Shown: one piece after another, positions 1 through 11,360 of the stretch
Position numbering within the stretch: position 1 is the stretch's first letter
How the letters are laid out: every line of letters starts with the position of its first letter
DNA from: Dactylis glomerata
Lineage: Eukaryota; Streptophyta; Magnoliopsida; Poales; Poaceae
DNA: 64,000 bases
Direction: 5' to 3'
Assembly (NCBI GenBank): GCA_007115705.1
Contig: QXEO01002115.1
Coordinates: 1,891,340 to 1,955,339 of the forward strand
Notes under the pieces: generated by a model
What the model saw: the letters and a program-made list of their open reading frames with translations, nothing else
Told to the model about the DNA's origin: nothing
Databases searched by the model: none
Program-made: the position numbers and the translations under genes

Positions 1-941
1 AGAAGAGTACGTATTACATATAAAATGAAAATCCATGTTTTTTCCCACACAAAACAGTCCGGATGCATCACAATAATTTAAAACTAACTCAAAAGCTGAT
101 TTGTAATAAAAGTTAACTCAAAGATGATTTATTAAACAAGTAATTCTCCATTACATTATGATTATGATTGCGTGACAATACATAAGAGTGGCATATTTGG
201 ACATAATGTGGCAAGAAAAATCTTTAAGAGGCTCTAAATATAAGATGATTTGTTAATGTGTGCAAACATCAATGCATACAAAACAACAATCAAACAATTA
301 ACATGTAAATCTTGTACAACTTTGATTTGTACAAGTAGCAAGATAGTTGGGCACGGCGTGTCGAGAGCATGCTTGAATGATAGACCACCAAATTCTCCGT
401 ATGGACTAGAAAAATAAATGAAAAATGAGCCATAGGAATCACATTAAGCTTGGATTATTGCGTGAAGAAGTGTATCTTGAAAACATAAAGAGTTAGATGA
501 AACCTATTGGCCTTCATGCCATATGACACCTCTAGAACACCAAGAAATTGTCACAAAAAACATAATAATAATCTAATAGTTAAAATACGTACAAGATTGA
601 TTAGTGCATCCCTCACCTTATGGAACCGGGCGGAATTTCAAACGAGCTGCTTTCATTTCAAGGACAAAATAAAGATAGAAGGTTCGAGGAGAATGTAATT
701 CCAAAGTAAAAGGGGACAAGTAGGCTCCTTCATGGACGGTTCATCCATCGAGACAAATTTAAAATTTCCACACCAACATAAAAATACAACATATCATTAC
801 AAGCTCTACTGACTAACCTCTAAGTGTATTTTCCTTCTATCATATTATGTGAATTCCAAAAATCTTGAAAATGTCCAAAAAAAGAAAAACGAAACACTAA
901 ATATGATGCTAACCTCCATATATGAAAGTATAAAGATCATG
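1..941. other. AT-rich intergenic DNA, no gene seen
   Basis: I see no convincing coding region, RNA gene or tandem repeat here. The only open frames are short and carry no recognisable motif. The stretch may be the interior of a Helitron whose 3' end lies near 971, but that is inference. Confidence 0.5.
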
Positions 942-971
942 AAGCCACATTTGCAAGGGCCACCATGCTAG
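942..971 (+). mobile_element. Helitron-like 3' terminus
   Basis: The sequence ends in GGGCCACCATGCTAG followed by T. This closely resembles the 3' end of the Helitron at 21315-21345 (GGGCCACCGTGCTAG followed by T). Helitrons end in CTRR next to a T and carry a short hairpin just upstream. Here the hairpin is degraded: GCC and GGC can pair around an ATTTGC loop, against a clean 6-bp stem in the other copy. The matching 5' end would lie left of the window. Confidence 0.4.
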
Positions 972-1389
972 TAGTATATAATAGATAGATACAATCCGAC
1001 TGTAACTCTTTAACATGATATAGATTTCCAGATTTGTACTACAACGTGAAGATCTAGGGATATCTATTGAAATCTCTAACCGTTCTTTTGAAACCTGGTA
1101 TACATAAAACTTTGGAGGTGCACATAGTATCCATGACTAACACCCGATTTGGTACTCAAAAAATAATGAAGTACTAACTGATGATGATTTGGAGTAGGTT
1201 TCTGGATTCTAGTAAAATTACTCTAGCCTGCACGTATGCTTCCATCACTGCTACTTTTTTTTAGAGCACATCCCATCTCAATTGACTGTCAGCTACAACC
1301 ACAATTGATGAATTTTTTTTCATAGTACTAAGAGTCCTATGCCTTCACGCCGGTAATCAATTTCGTTTTTGTTTTCCACGCCTTATATT
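972..1389. other. AT-rich spacer, nothing recognised
   Basis: I see no coding potential, terminal repeats or tandem structure that I can support. Confidence 0.5.
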
Positions 1390-1588
1390 TTACAGTAGTG
1401 TATATTTGCAACGTGTCTTCAAAATAAACGTGTCAAACCGGATTATATATTTATGTACGTAACAATTAATCTTATGTTTAATCTTAGTCACATATTTTAA
1501 ATCTCACTATCAATATAATTTGGATGATGTGGATTAATGTGGTGTCTCTATTTTAGACCTCTGTATTGTGCTTTTAGTATATAGTAGA
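1390..1588 (-). mobile_element. Helitron-like 5' terminal region
   Basis: Read on the minus strand from 1588, this segment starts TCTACTATATACTAAAAGC after an A. It stays alignable by eye for well over 100 bases with the start of the Helitron at 19297 (TCTATTATATACTAAAAGC). Shared blocks include AAAGCACAATAC, CACATCATC and AAAATATGTG. It is therefore the 5' end of a related element in the opposite orientation. Its 3' end was not located. Confidence 0.45.
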
Positions 1589-2184
1589 TGAAAGCCATAT
1601 TTACTTTAGTAATCTGTATGTATATTGGACAAATTTATTTTGCTCTCCTTTAGTATGAGCTCAGTTAAATAACTCGATTCTACTTTGTGTATCTGCTCCG
1701 TTTTTTTCCTTTTGGTTCAACTTGGCAAACGACTCGTGGGCGGATAGGCCGGAATCCAGATTATAAAGAGGACTACTGTGATTGAGATTTTGCCATTCAA
1801 TGTAAAATACCTCTGTTGTTGCTTTCCCTCAAGTCAATAAAACAAGGGGTATGATATGAATTAGATTAGGCACAAAACTAGATAAAGGAGGATTAATCAG
1901 GTCGCATAAGGTTTGTGAATCTCTGCAGTTTTTTTACTGCATATTATATTAATTATCTCTTCCGTCCATTATTCATGAGGATTGCCCTGTAGTTGCATAA
2001 GCAGATAAGGCGTATGCGCATTAAACCACATCTATTCTAACTTTGGTTGATTTCTTTCTCTTTGGTTGCTGGTGTTCCTTTGATAATTGTTTATCCCTTT
2101 AGTTTTGACTATTATGGTGTATTTCAGATCATACATGTTCTCATTTGCTGCAACGAGTCATACAAATGCTTTGGTTATATCCTA
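1589..2184. other. AT-rich spacer, nothing recognised
   Basis: There is no supported gene. The open frame at 2047-2289 has no recognisable domain and overlaps a MITE. Confidence 0.5.
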
Positions 2185-2264
2185 CTACCTACGATTCTAA
2201 ATATAAGATGTTTTGATAGGCTAAAATGGCCTACCAAAATGCTTATATTATGCGAGAAAGGTAG
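2185..2264. mobile_element. Short Stowaway-type (Tc1/Mariner) MITE
   Basis: This is an 80-bp near-palindrome. Its left arm starts CTACCTACGATTCTAAATA, and the right arm read on the other strand starts CTACCTTTCTCGCATAATA. Both arms continue through ATATAAG to a TTTTG(A/G)TAGGC block at the centre. Stowaway MITEs of grasses have this build (CTCCCTCC-like ends, TA target). TA is present on the left at 2183-2184; the right copy has decayed to GA. Confidence 0.6.
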
Positions 2265-2469
2265 GAGCAAATTGAACAACAACCGTTAGAAGAAAATATT
2301 TCTATGTAGGTTAATGATAATGTGTTGCAGTCTTAGATTTGCTAATTTCCTATTAAATTATTTTTACTTATTATTTTTAAAATGGGGAAGCCTCAGCCTC
2401 TATATCAAAATAATGCATATAGCTTTCTTTTATTTTAGTTAATCAACAATAGCTGGCAAAAATTTGCAT

Positions 2470-3215
2470 TGATCATACAAACCGGAGCCACCAAAAGCAA
2501 CACCAAACTAGTACAACGCAAGAGGATAAACACGGGACCTTGTGCCCGATCACTGCGAGCGCTGACTCCCCGACACAATCCAGAGATAGCGCCTTGTGCG
2601 GCGTTCTCCAAAGGTTACCTCCACCACTTTCCATGAACCCATCTCCATGGTGATAGACCGAAGCGCAGCCCCCACCAGACCAACCATTGATGCCACCATG
2701 GCGCCAGACGGTGCCCCCGCCCTGCACGAGTCCATCAAAGCACGTCTATCACCGAGACTCCGCTGCACCACGCCACTGAGTCCTAACATCGTCTACGTGG
2801 AACATGCACACCACTCCACCTCTTGCCTCCACCATCTAGCAGCTGCTCCAAAAAAAGATGCCCCCAAGAAGAAGAGCGACACCAAGGTGCTGCTATCGCC
2901 GAATCCGGGAGACACCAGATCTAGGGTTTCTCCCGAAGCAGCACGAGTGATAATGCATTAACAGCATGGATGATGCCTTCAACAAGGTAAGGACGCCAAG
3001 GATGCCGACATCGCCAGTCCTAACCGGGGTTAAAGCTCTATTTTCACCGGTAGCTTTGTCTCCCAACCTGACGCTAGCACTAGATGCGGGATCATGGATC
3101 TGCAACCAGCCGGCCAACTTACTCGGACAGAGAAGAAGGACACCACCATGCCTACAGCCGCCCCAGATGACCATCATCAAGTACGACAATGAATTTAGTT
3201 CAACACAACAATAAG
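2470..3215 (-). other. GC-rich segment, possible old retroposon
   Basis: The segment is clearly richer in GC than its flanks and has medium-length open frames on both strands (for example 2596-2961 and 2893-3189). None carries a domain I recognise. In texture it resembles the GC-rich non-autonomous retroposon leaders elsewhere in this window (35300, 39360). I saw no terminal tail or target duplication, so this identification is weak. Confidence 0.25.
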
Positions 3216-3284
3216 CTAATTGGTTTCACCATCAAAGCACATGGCCCAACTATTAGATAATGTCAATAACAGATATCATCTTCA

Positions 3285-3715
3285 TTTTTTTTGAAACAAG
3301 GCAAAATATTTGCCATTTCAATTAATTAAGGAGAAGTTTTTAGAAGTTTTACAAACCACGAAGCCCAAGAAGGAAGCCTACTCTCGCAGCAATACAGTAC
3401 TCAAGGCCTTAGTCCTTGCCAAGCTCCACAAATTAACCTCCTCTTTGATTTTGATGACAAGATAGCTCGAGGTCATGTAGGTATCTCGGAATAGACGCGT
3501 GTCCCTTTCCTTCCAAATTTCCCATGAAATCAACATCACTAGCGACGCCATCGCACTCTTGTGTGGACCTTGCTTGTGGATCTCCTCCGTCCACCAATCC
3601 TTGGCGCTTTGCCTTGCATTCCATGTGAAAGGGTCGACGTCATCTAGACCAAGCCATTGCTTCACTTTGGACCAAACTCGAATCGTGTACCTACACTTGA
3701 AAAGTATGTGACGAG
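3285..3715 (-). pseudogene. L1-type LINE 3' fragment (zf-RVT end of ORF2)
   Basis: On the minus strand, roughly 3716 down to 3378 reads as the C-terminal zinc-binding region found after plant L1 reverse transcriptases (zf-RVT type). Visible motifs are HILFKCRY, then VWSKVKQWLG and SWEIWKERDTRLF. After the stop comes a short 3' UTR ending in an oligo-A tail (T run at 3285-3292 on the plus strand). The reading frame continues past 3716 into unrelated DNA, so only the last 430 bp or so of the LINE is present. Either TPRT stopped early or the element was cut at 3716. Confidence 0.7.
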
Positions 3716-4606
3716 GGTTAACTCGGCAAATGTCCAAGATGAAGGACTTAGGATCGGGGGAATAGGGCGTCGGATGAACTCGAAGGTAAAGGTCAGTCAA
3801 ACAAGGCGTGTGTTGAGAGTAAACGTGGCGGTGAACTTGGCTTAATCTCAATCTGTCCTCGGCCGGCCTCTCCTGGCCCCTATATATAGGTGGCCAGGTC
3901 TCAAGGAACCGATCGGATTCAATACATATTACAGTGTCTGTATATGACATTGACTCGTATTTTGACTATGACTATTCTTGGGCCTAACTTAACGGGCCTC
4001 AGGGGTACACAAATAATGGACTCTATTAGCTATACCCTTGTCAGTAGCCCCTGAGATTCTACCAGAATTGTAGAATTGGGTTGAATCTCAGATCTTCATA
4101 TCTTTGACTTGATCAATCTTCGACTTCTCCTTTTCCCTGTACTCAACTAAACAATTTTCATTATATTATTTCGTAAGGGGTTCTTGGTTAACAAGCCTGG
4201 CAACTCTGATGGATCAAGAGGCAAGTTAACTGCGAGCAGATACTTGTCACCTACTTTAAACTCAATCCCCTGGACTTGAGTCTGGGACCTGGTCTAACCC
4301 AATCTTTGCCGCATTTAGGACTTACAGAGAAAGAGTTCCAATAATTCTCAGGGTACCCAGTGCGTCCACCAGGATTTTTCTTCGCGTCGTAGACACGGAA
4401 AGTTACTAGCAGAGCGCATCTAGGTGCGTATACTAGGCCGCACAAGACGGATCCTGGGGTCTTACCTTCATGATCTATTTCAATCATCGCATTCGAGTTT
4501 TGTCGCGATGACGCAACTTGAGAATCATATTTTGTAATCGTTTTAGCCTTGTTTGACTGTTTCAATACCGAAAATCTTCGGGTTGCATATTCCTCGATTA
4601 ATATAG
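3716..4606 (+). mobile_element. Left part of a split element (5' region, PF04195 type)
   Basis: This stretch lies directly left of the composite LTR retrotransposon, and the target duplication GTACC joins it to 16028. It contains a TATA-like CTATATATAGG near 3880 and the phrase GTCAGTAGCCCCTGAG near 4043. That phrase recalls the repeated GTAGTAGCCCCCGAGG at 16146 and 16272. I infer that it is LTR or 5' regulatory DNA of the element whose gene begins at 16773. The 104-residue minus frame at 4251-4565 is probably chance. The left boundary near 3716 is set only by the end of LINE similarity. Confidence 0.45.
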
Positions 4607-4611
4607 GTACC
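4607..4611. repeat. Target site duplication GTACC, left copy
   Basis: GTACC directly precedes the TG of the leftmost LTR and recurs at 16023-16027 directly after the CA of the rightmost LTR. A 5-bp duplication is the norm for Gypsy integration. It shows that 4612-16022 behaves as one insertion locus. Confidence 0.85.
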
Positions 4612-6201
4612 TGCTTGCTGTTTGATATGGAAGCAAACTGTCCTTGTGCGTGGTGATGACCAGCCCGTTGGGAACCCCAAGAGGAAGGTATGATGAGTGT
4701 AGCGGCTAGTTTTCCCTCAGTTAAGAAACCAAGGTTTATCGATCAGGAGAAGAGAGACGATGACGACTGAAGGTGTTTGTGGAACCTGCACACACACAAA
4801 TAAATACTTTGTCCCCAACTTGCGATGAGGTTGTCAATCTCACCGGTTTGCTTGAAACAAAGGTTATGAGTGTATCGAGTGGAAAACAGTAGTAATATGC
4901 TAGTAAAGTAAACAGTGCGGGAAAAGTAAACAGGTGATTGCAATATGATTAAAATAGGACCGGGGTCCACAGTTCACTAGTGGTGTCTCTCCATAGATAA
5001 AATAACATGCTGGGTAAACAAATTACAGTTGGGCAATTGATAGAATAAAGATAACGTGATATGTCAAGAAGATCACTATGAGATTTACTCTAGGCATTAC
5101 AACAAAATACATAGACCGCCATCCAACTGCATCTATGACTAATAATCCACCCTCGGGGATATCATCCGAACACCCCAAAAGTATTAAGTTGCGAACAACA
5201 GATAATTGCATTAAGCAAAGTGTGTAATGTAAACAAAGCATATGCCCTTGAGCATATGAATGTTGTTTTCTCCCTAGTAGCAACAGCACATCTACCACCT
5301 TAGAGGTTTCTGTCACTCCCCCAGGTGAAATAGAGACATGAACCCACTATCGAGCATAAATACCCCCTCTTGGAGTCACTAGCAACTACTCGGCCAAGAT
5401 AGCTACTAACAACGGAGAGCATGCAAGATCATAAACAACATAGAGATAACAAAAGATATAATTCAGTACAGCAACTTAATCATAAACACCAATATTCATC
5501 GGATCCCAACAAACCAACATCATAGAATTACATAACGGTGATCTCAATCATGTAAGGCAGCTCATGAGATCTAAACATGAAGCACATGGTGGAGAAGACA
5601 ACCATCTAGCTACTGCTATGGACCCATAGTCCAAGGTAGACTACTCACTCATCGCTCCGGAGGCAAGCATGGCGATGAAGAAGACCTCCGGTGGCGATTC
5701 CCCTCTCCGGCAGGGTGCCGGGAAGAGCTTCTGGACCCTCCCGATCTTCGGGTCGACGGCGGCGGCGGATCGCGATGTATTCTGGAAAACTGATCGGGCC
5801 TTAGGTTTTTCTCGTCAGGGGGTATATATAGGCGAAAGGACGATGTCAGAGGGGGTCCCACGCCCCCTCACACGGGGCTGGCGCGGCCAGGGGGGTGGCC
5901 GCGCCGCCCCTGTGTCTGGGGCCCACGTGGCCCCTCTCCGTCAGGTCTTCGGATGTTTGGGAGCTTCCCCGTGAAATATGACTTCAGGAACTTGTTTCGT
6001 CCAATTCCAAGAATATTTCCTGTGTATCACTTCTGAAACACAAAAATAGCAGAAAACAAGAAACTGGCACTGTGGCACTTCGTTAATAGGTTAGTTCCGG
6101 AAAATGTATAAAAATGCCACTAAGTGTAACGAAACAATAGGCAAATGGTGTAAAAACAAGCATGGAGCATCAAAAATTATAGATACGTTTGAGACGTATC
6201 A
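4612..6201 (-). repeat. LTR1 (3' LTR, mosaic)
   Basis: This 1,590-bp LTR reads TGATACGTCTC...GCAAGCA on the minus strand. A polypurine tract abuts it at 6202, which marks it as a 3' LTR. Its left 130 bp or so matches LTR3: the terminal TGCTTGCTGTTTGAT block and TTTATCGATCAG. From about 4842 onward it matches LTR2 at sites where LTR3 differs, for example ACCGGTTTG, AAATTACAG, ACTCTAGGC and CATAGAATT. It is therefore a recombinant of two LTRs. A minus-strand TATA box lies at 5823-5830. Confidence 0.85.
5823..5830 (-). promoter_or_regulatory. TATA box of LTR1
   Basis: TATATATA on the minus strand (preceded by GCC, followed by CCCCC) sits in the GC-rich half of the LTR. It is the likely U3/R core promoter. 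The same motif occurs in LTR2 and LTR3. Confidence 0.6.
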
Positions 6202-6216
6202 AGCATCCCCAAGCTT
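6202..6216 (-). promoter_or_regulatory. Polypurine tract
   Basis: On the minus strand AAGCTTGGGGATGCT lies directly before the TGATACG start of the 3' LTR. This is where plus-strand DNA synthesis would be primed. It confirms the minus orientation and that LTR1 acts as the 3' LTR. Confidence 0.75.
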
Positions 6217-9131
6217 AACTCCTGCTCGTCCTCGAGTAGGTAAGTGATAACAAAGAATAATGTTTGAGGTGACATGCACCTACACAATCTTGATCATATA
6301 TGTAATCATTGGTGAGCTGGGATCAATAGAACTTAAAACATGGGCATGAAAGATATAATCATGACAATAAGAACTTAGCAACCATGTTGTAAACATGCAA
6401 ATGAACACAAACAAAAGATCATGATAATGAAACAATGAAAGTCAAACGTGTGTTCTAATCATAAGGAAAAACATACAAATGGTTTTCAACTTGTCCTTCA
6501 AAGACAGCAAAACATAAATGCATAGGACACCTCAAAGTTTAAGAGGGCGACTAGATACAAATAATTTAAGAACAAGTGAAACCAACAATATGAGTCAATC
6601 AATGAACCTTGGGACAATGCATATCACACTAAGAATGACAACTATGCTCTCTTAATGGTGCATAAAGAAAGAAGGTGGTGACTCAACATAAAAGTAAAAG
6701 AAAGGCCCTTCGCAGAGGGAAGCAGTGATTGCAAGTTTTATAACCTTCAAAAATTATGGTACTTACCGGCTTTGAGCTCTCATTGCCCCCATCATAAGCA
6801 TCTTGAATGGTTAAGGTTAATGCGAGAACAATTATGATGCATATGCTTGACAAATCATAAGTTGAAAACCTCGTGTCCCGTGAATATAAGTACCCAAACC
6901 ATGCTAGTTTACTTAGAGTCCCAAGCAAGGCTCTTGTCATTGTAAGTATATGCATATCATTGAGAACCACCAATGGGGTACCTCCGTGCCCGATGACATG
7001 GAACAAGCCCACACCAAAATTACAGGACAAGCAGACAATGAACACCTCGACATCTCTTTTATTTGCTATATTGTTTAGCTTTTTATTGTGAGATGCGTCG
7101 TCGAATGTTCACCATGGGTATGCTGTAAATTTCCACCATGAATTATGCATGGCTTAGATTGGCGGCCCGGTGCTTCCCTAACACATATAAAAACTCCATG
7201 ATCCTCATAAGATTCCCAATTCATTTCACACAGCGGGCATCCATAAACAAAAGATCACGATATCAACTCAAAAAGAAGTGCAATGTTGAAAGCTTGCCCC
7301 ATGATAGCATGGCTGGGCTAGAGTCCAACTTACAACTTGCAAGCATAACAACTCAACATAAAAGACCACAATGTCAAATTTTTAAGAACAAGAAAAAGTA
7401 AAGTGTGCCTTCCGGTTCGTGAGAGCTTTACTGACCGAATTTCGCATAACACTGGTAAGAGTTTAATTTGAAGAGAATATAAAAGCAAGTCAAATTTACT
7501 TGGAATAGCAAATTGCTAGTAGGTATGTATGGTGGACACTTTGAAAATCTTTGGCTTTTAGGAGTTGGATGCACGAGTAGAGCTCATACTCAGTACAAGG
7601 CGAGGGCTAGCAAAAGACTAGGAGCGACCAACTAAGAGAGCAATAATAGCCATAATCATGCAAAGCGACAAAACGACATTAAAAGAAGCATATGATGGCA
7701 TCAAAAGTCTAAAACTAAATGATCATGAAGGCTAATGGCGACTTTGGAAGAGTCTAACATGTGTGAGCATGCGCCAAGTCAACCCAAATAAAGCATCAAG
7801 GAGAAAACCAAAATAATGCTTCCATACAATAAAAACAACGCATGATTTTTCAAAGGCTCATTAAGCAATCTCAGTTATTTGAGACAAGTCATGCTACAGC
7901 AAAACCACTAAGCATACTATCAAAAAGACATCAAGCATGACATGAAAAAGCCTAAGCCGCAGTCTACACAAGCTCCTTCTTGTACCACTATTTTGCACAA
8001 AGCTTTTTCTCTTTTCCAACACCATTTGAAATTTTTAAAGACACCTCTTTTGATGAAAACCAATAAAGTTCGGAGGCAAAAATACACCTTGATGAAAAGA
8101 TATGACAAGATCTGAACGCATATCAAGGCGAAAATGAAAACCAAAAGCAGTAGCAGAAAAAGTAGAACGCTCGATTAATAAGAGTGAAAACTAGAGCATT
8201 CTTTGCAAATGAAAAACAAGTACATCTCCTTCAAAGGAAATTTGTTGGGGTCCAACCATTTATTGCAGAAAACAAACAAACTAAACAAACTAAGAAAACT
8301 AAAACAACTGACGCTCCAAGAAAAACACATAGTGCATGAAGCAATAAAAATATAGTGTTTTGAAAGGTGACCTGATTTTTGCCGATGAAGAAGGGGTGCC
8401 TCGGGGGCATCCCCAAGCTTTGACGCTTGTACTTCTTGGATATTTCTTGGGGTGATGAATGGGCATCCCCAAGCTTGAGCTTTTGTCCATTCTTCAACTC
8501 ATCTCATCATTCTCCAATCCCTACACTTGAAAACTTCCTTCATACAAAACTAAACACAATTCTATTAGCAACATTAGTGTAAGCATAAAATATATTCAAC
8601 CTCTTTTAGCTTCAGGTTTCAACCCAAAACTACCACATATAAAGTATATACTACTGTAGCAACTTCCACAAGAGTTCCATGATAAAAAAGAACTCAAAAG
8701 AAAGCGATAAAGTGGCAAAAACAAATATTGGCAGAAATCTGTCAAAACTGGACAGCTGATAATGGACGAATTTTTGAGGGGTTTTCCGTTGCTCAAATCA
8801 AAAAGTGTTCAACTAAGAAAAGTTTGGATATAACCTGGGGCATAAGCACAAGAAATCGCAGGTCCAAAAGATAAACACAGAATTTTCACGAATTTTTACG
8901 GTGCAGCACCGAAAACAGTTTCAGGACAGCAATAACCCCAAATCTTTACCTCACTCAAATTAGAGGCTTCTCTTGGCACAAAAACGAAATAAAAAGGATA
9001 AGGAGCGGTCATGACAGTAGTAATGACTTCCAAGACTCAAATAAAAGAAAAAGTACTGAAAAGAAACAATGGGTTATCTCCCAAGAGTGCTTTTCTTTAA
9101 CGCCTTTGAGCTAGGCACAGAAAATTGCGAA
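6217..9131 (-). other. Non-coding 3' internal region of the Gypsy element
   Basis: About 2.9 kb lies between the gag-protease stop and the polypurine tract, where pol would be in an autonomous element. I see no RT, RNase H or integrase motif on either strand. Two more copies of the polypurine-like motif (AAGCTTGGGGATGCCC on the minus strand) occur at 8404-8421 and 8461-8477. Part of the region (8518-9130) is clearly similar to the 3' region of the related element at 44116-44732. This points to a conserved non-coding 3' module rather than random filler. Confidence 0.65.
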
Positions 9132-11195
9132 TCAAGTAATATCAAGTGATGAAGCATCAAGCTCATAATTTGCTCTAAGAATAGAGTCAAAAAGTAATTT
9201 CTTTCTTTTCCTAGGGAAGTGTTCCATACCTTTCTTTAATAGGAATTGATACTTGATAGTGCCTTCCCTCATATCAATGATAGCACCTACAGTTCGAAGA
9301 AAAGGTCTTCCCAAAATAATAGGACATGAAGCATGGCATTCAACGTCCATAACAAGAAAATCAACTGGAACAAGGTTATTGTTAACCACAATAAGAACAT
9401 CATTAATCCTTCCCAAAGGTTTCTTCTTAGCAACATCAGCAATAGGAACATCAAAATAACACTTTTCAAGTGGTGGTAAACCAAGCATGTCATAAATCTT
9501 TCTAGGCATGATGGAAATACTAGCACCTAGATCACATAAAGCATGGCAATCATAACCATTAACATGCATATCAATGATGGGTTCCCAACCATCTTCTAAC
9601 TTCTTGGGAACAGAGGCTTTTTGCTTCAACTTTTCATCCCTAATCTTTATGAGAGCATTGGTAATATGCTTAGTAAAAGCAATATTTAAAGAACTAGCAT
9701 TAGGAGTCAAAGCAAGCTTTTGCAAGAACAAAATAACTTCAGATATATTGCAGCCATCAACATCAAAATCATTAAAAGAAATAGAGCTATCATCTCCCAC
9801 ACTCCAAAAAATTTCAGCACTCTTTTGAGAAAAAGTTTTGGCAGTTTTAGGTTTTTTAACACAAGGAGTGGGAGTTTTCTCTACACCAATAAAAGTAAGA
9901 GGGTTGCTATCAGTAGGAGCAACATCATTAGAGGTAGTAATAGTACATACCTTCATCTCTCTAGCCATCTCATCTTCTCTTTCCCACCTGGCATGCAATA
10001 CCGCTAACAATCTAATATTTTCATCAATTCTAACTTGGGTAGTATTAGCGGCAGCAAGAATATTGCTCACATTCACATCATTAGGAAACACTTTTAATTT
10101 CAGAAGTTCAACATCATGAGCAAGGCTATCAACTTTAGAAGCAAGAATATCATTTTTGCCTAACTTTTCCTCAACAGACTTGTTAAAAGCGGTTTGTTTA
10201 CCGATAAAGTCCTTGAGCATTACCTCAAGCTCGGAGGGCACGGCCCTAGTGTTGTTGTAGGAATTACCATAAGAGTTACCATAACCATTACCATTGGTAG
10301 AAGGATACGGCCTATAATTGTTACTAGCAAAATTGTTCCTATAAGCATTGTTGTTAAAATTGTTATTTCTAATGAAATTCACATCAACTTGCTCTTCTTG
10401 AGCAACCAGAGAGGCCAAAGGAACATTATTAGGATCAACATGAGTCCTATCATTAGCAAGCATAGCCATAATTGTATCAATCTTATCACTCAAGGACGAG
10501 GTTTCCTCAACAGAATTTACCTTCTTACCTTGTGGAGCTCTCTCGGTGTGCCATTCAGAATAATTTACCATCATGTTGTCGAGTAGCTTTGATGCGGCGC
10601 CCAATGTAAGGGACATAAAAGTACCTCCAGCAGCTGAATCAAGTAGGTTCCTTGAAGAAAAATTCAGTCCTGCATAAAAAGTTTGGATAATCATCCAAGT
10701 AGTCAGTCCATGAATGGGGCAATTCTTTACCATAGATTTCATTCTTTCCCAAGCTTGAGCAACATGTTCATTATCAAACTGAGTAAACTTCATAATATTG
10801 CTACGCAACGATATAATCTTAGCAGGAGGATAATATCTACCAATAAAAGCATCCCTACACTTAGCCCATGAATCAATACTATTCTTAGTCAAAGACTGCA
10901 ACCAATCTTTAGCCTTTCCTCTCAAAGAAAAAGGAAACAACTTGAGTTTAATAATATCACTATCAACATCCTTATATTTCTGCATCTCACATAGCTCAAC
11001 AAAATTGTTGAGATGAGCTGCAGCATCTTCAGTACTAGCACCAGAAAATTGCTCTTTCATAACAAGGTTCAATAAAGCAGGCTTGATCTCATAAAAGCTG
11101 GTAGCAGGAACAGTTGGTGCAATAGGAGTGCAGATAAAATCACTATTGTTCGTGCTAGCAAAATCACACAACTTGGTGTTTTCAGGAGTACCCAT
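9132..11195 (-). CDS. Gag-protease polyprotein of non-autonomous Gypsy element
   Basis: This is an uninterrupted frame of 687 residues from the ATG at 11195. The in-frame extension to 11228 uses a non-ATG codon. The N-terminal third is a plant retrotransposon gag domain, with motifs GKAKDWLQSL, FIGRYYPPAKI and EHVAQAWERMK. The middle is rich in Asn, Tyr and Gly (NNNFNNNAYRNNF). The C-terminal 150 residues look like a retropepsin, with CDLGASISIMP as the active-site loop and ILGRPFL as the flap-side motif. The loop reads D-L-G-A where D-T/S-G-A is usual. I saw no zinc knuckle. Gag would package element RNA and the protease would process it; reverse transcription must come from a partner element. 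No stop or frameshift interrupts it, in contrast to every pol-like gene nearby. Confidence 0.85.
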   Translation of the reverse strand: MGTPENTKLCDFASTNNSDFICTPIAPTVPATSFYEIKPALLNLVMKEQFSGASTEDAAAHLNNFVELCEMQKYKDVDSDIIKLKLFPFSLRGKAKDWLQSLTKNSIDSWAKCRDAFIGRYYPPAKIISLRSNIMKFTQFDNEHVAQAWERMKSMVKNCPIHGLTTWMIIQTFYAGLNFSSRNLLDSAAGGTFMSLTLGAASKLLDNMMVNYSEWHTERAPQGKKVNSVEETSSLSDKIDTIMAMLANDRTHVDPNNVPLASLVAQEEQVDVNFIRNNNFNNNAYRNNFASNNYRPYPSTNGNGYGNSYGNSYNNTRAVPSELEVMLKDFIGKQTAFNKSVEEKLGKNDILASKVDSLAHDVELLKLKVFPNDVNVSNILAAANTTQVRIDENIRLLAVLHARWEREDEMAREMKVCTITTSNDVAPTDSNPLTFIGVEKTPTPCVKKPKTAKTFSQKSAEIFWSVGDDSSISFNDFDVDGCNISEVILFLQKLALTPNASSLNIAFTKHITNALIKIRDEKLKQKASVPKKLEDGWEPIIDMHVNGYDCHALCDLGASISIMPRKIYDMLGLPPLEKCYFDVPIADVAKKKPLGRINDVLIVVNNNLVPVDFLVMDVECHASCPIILGRPFLRTVGAIIDMREGTIKYQFLLKKGMEHFPRKRKKLLFDSILRANYELDASSLDIT

Positions 11196-11360
11196 TTCAG
11201 CAAAACAAAAGTAAACAAGTAAAAACAACTACCGAGGATTCTAATTTTTTTAGGTTTTTGATATAAAGCAATGCAGGTAAAATAAATAAAGTAAAGCAAA
11301 ACAAATAACAAAGTAAAGAATGTGTGTGCGAAGAACTCCCCTCGCAGAAGTCTTCTCTCT

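Noticed and set aside
4251..4565. 104-codon minus frame
   Set aside because: No domain, no upstream signal, inside non-coding DNA of a split element.
4743..5316. Minus frames of 75-138 codons, repeated near 11391-12126 and 14563-15136
   Set aside because: Part of the LTR and without domains. Presence in three places reflects LTR copies, not a gene family.
5649..5974. Frame of 101 codons and its opposite-strand partner, repeated near 12479 and 15489
   Set aside because: It lies within the LTR and recurs only because the LTR recurs; the frame breaks differently in each copy.
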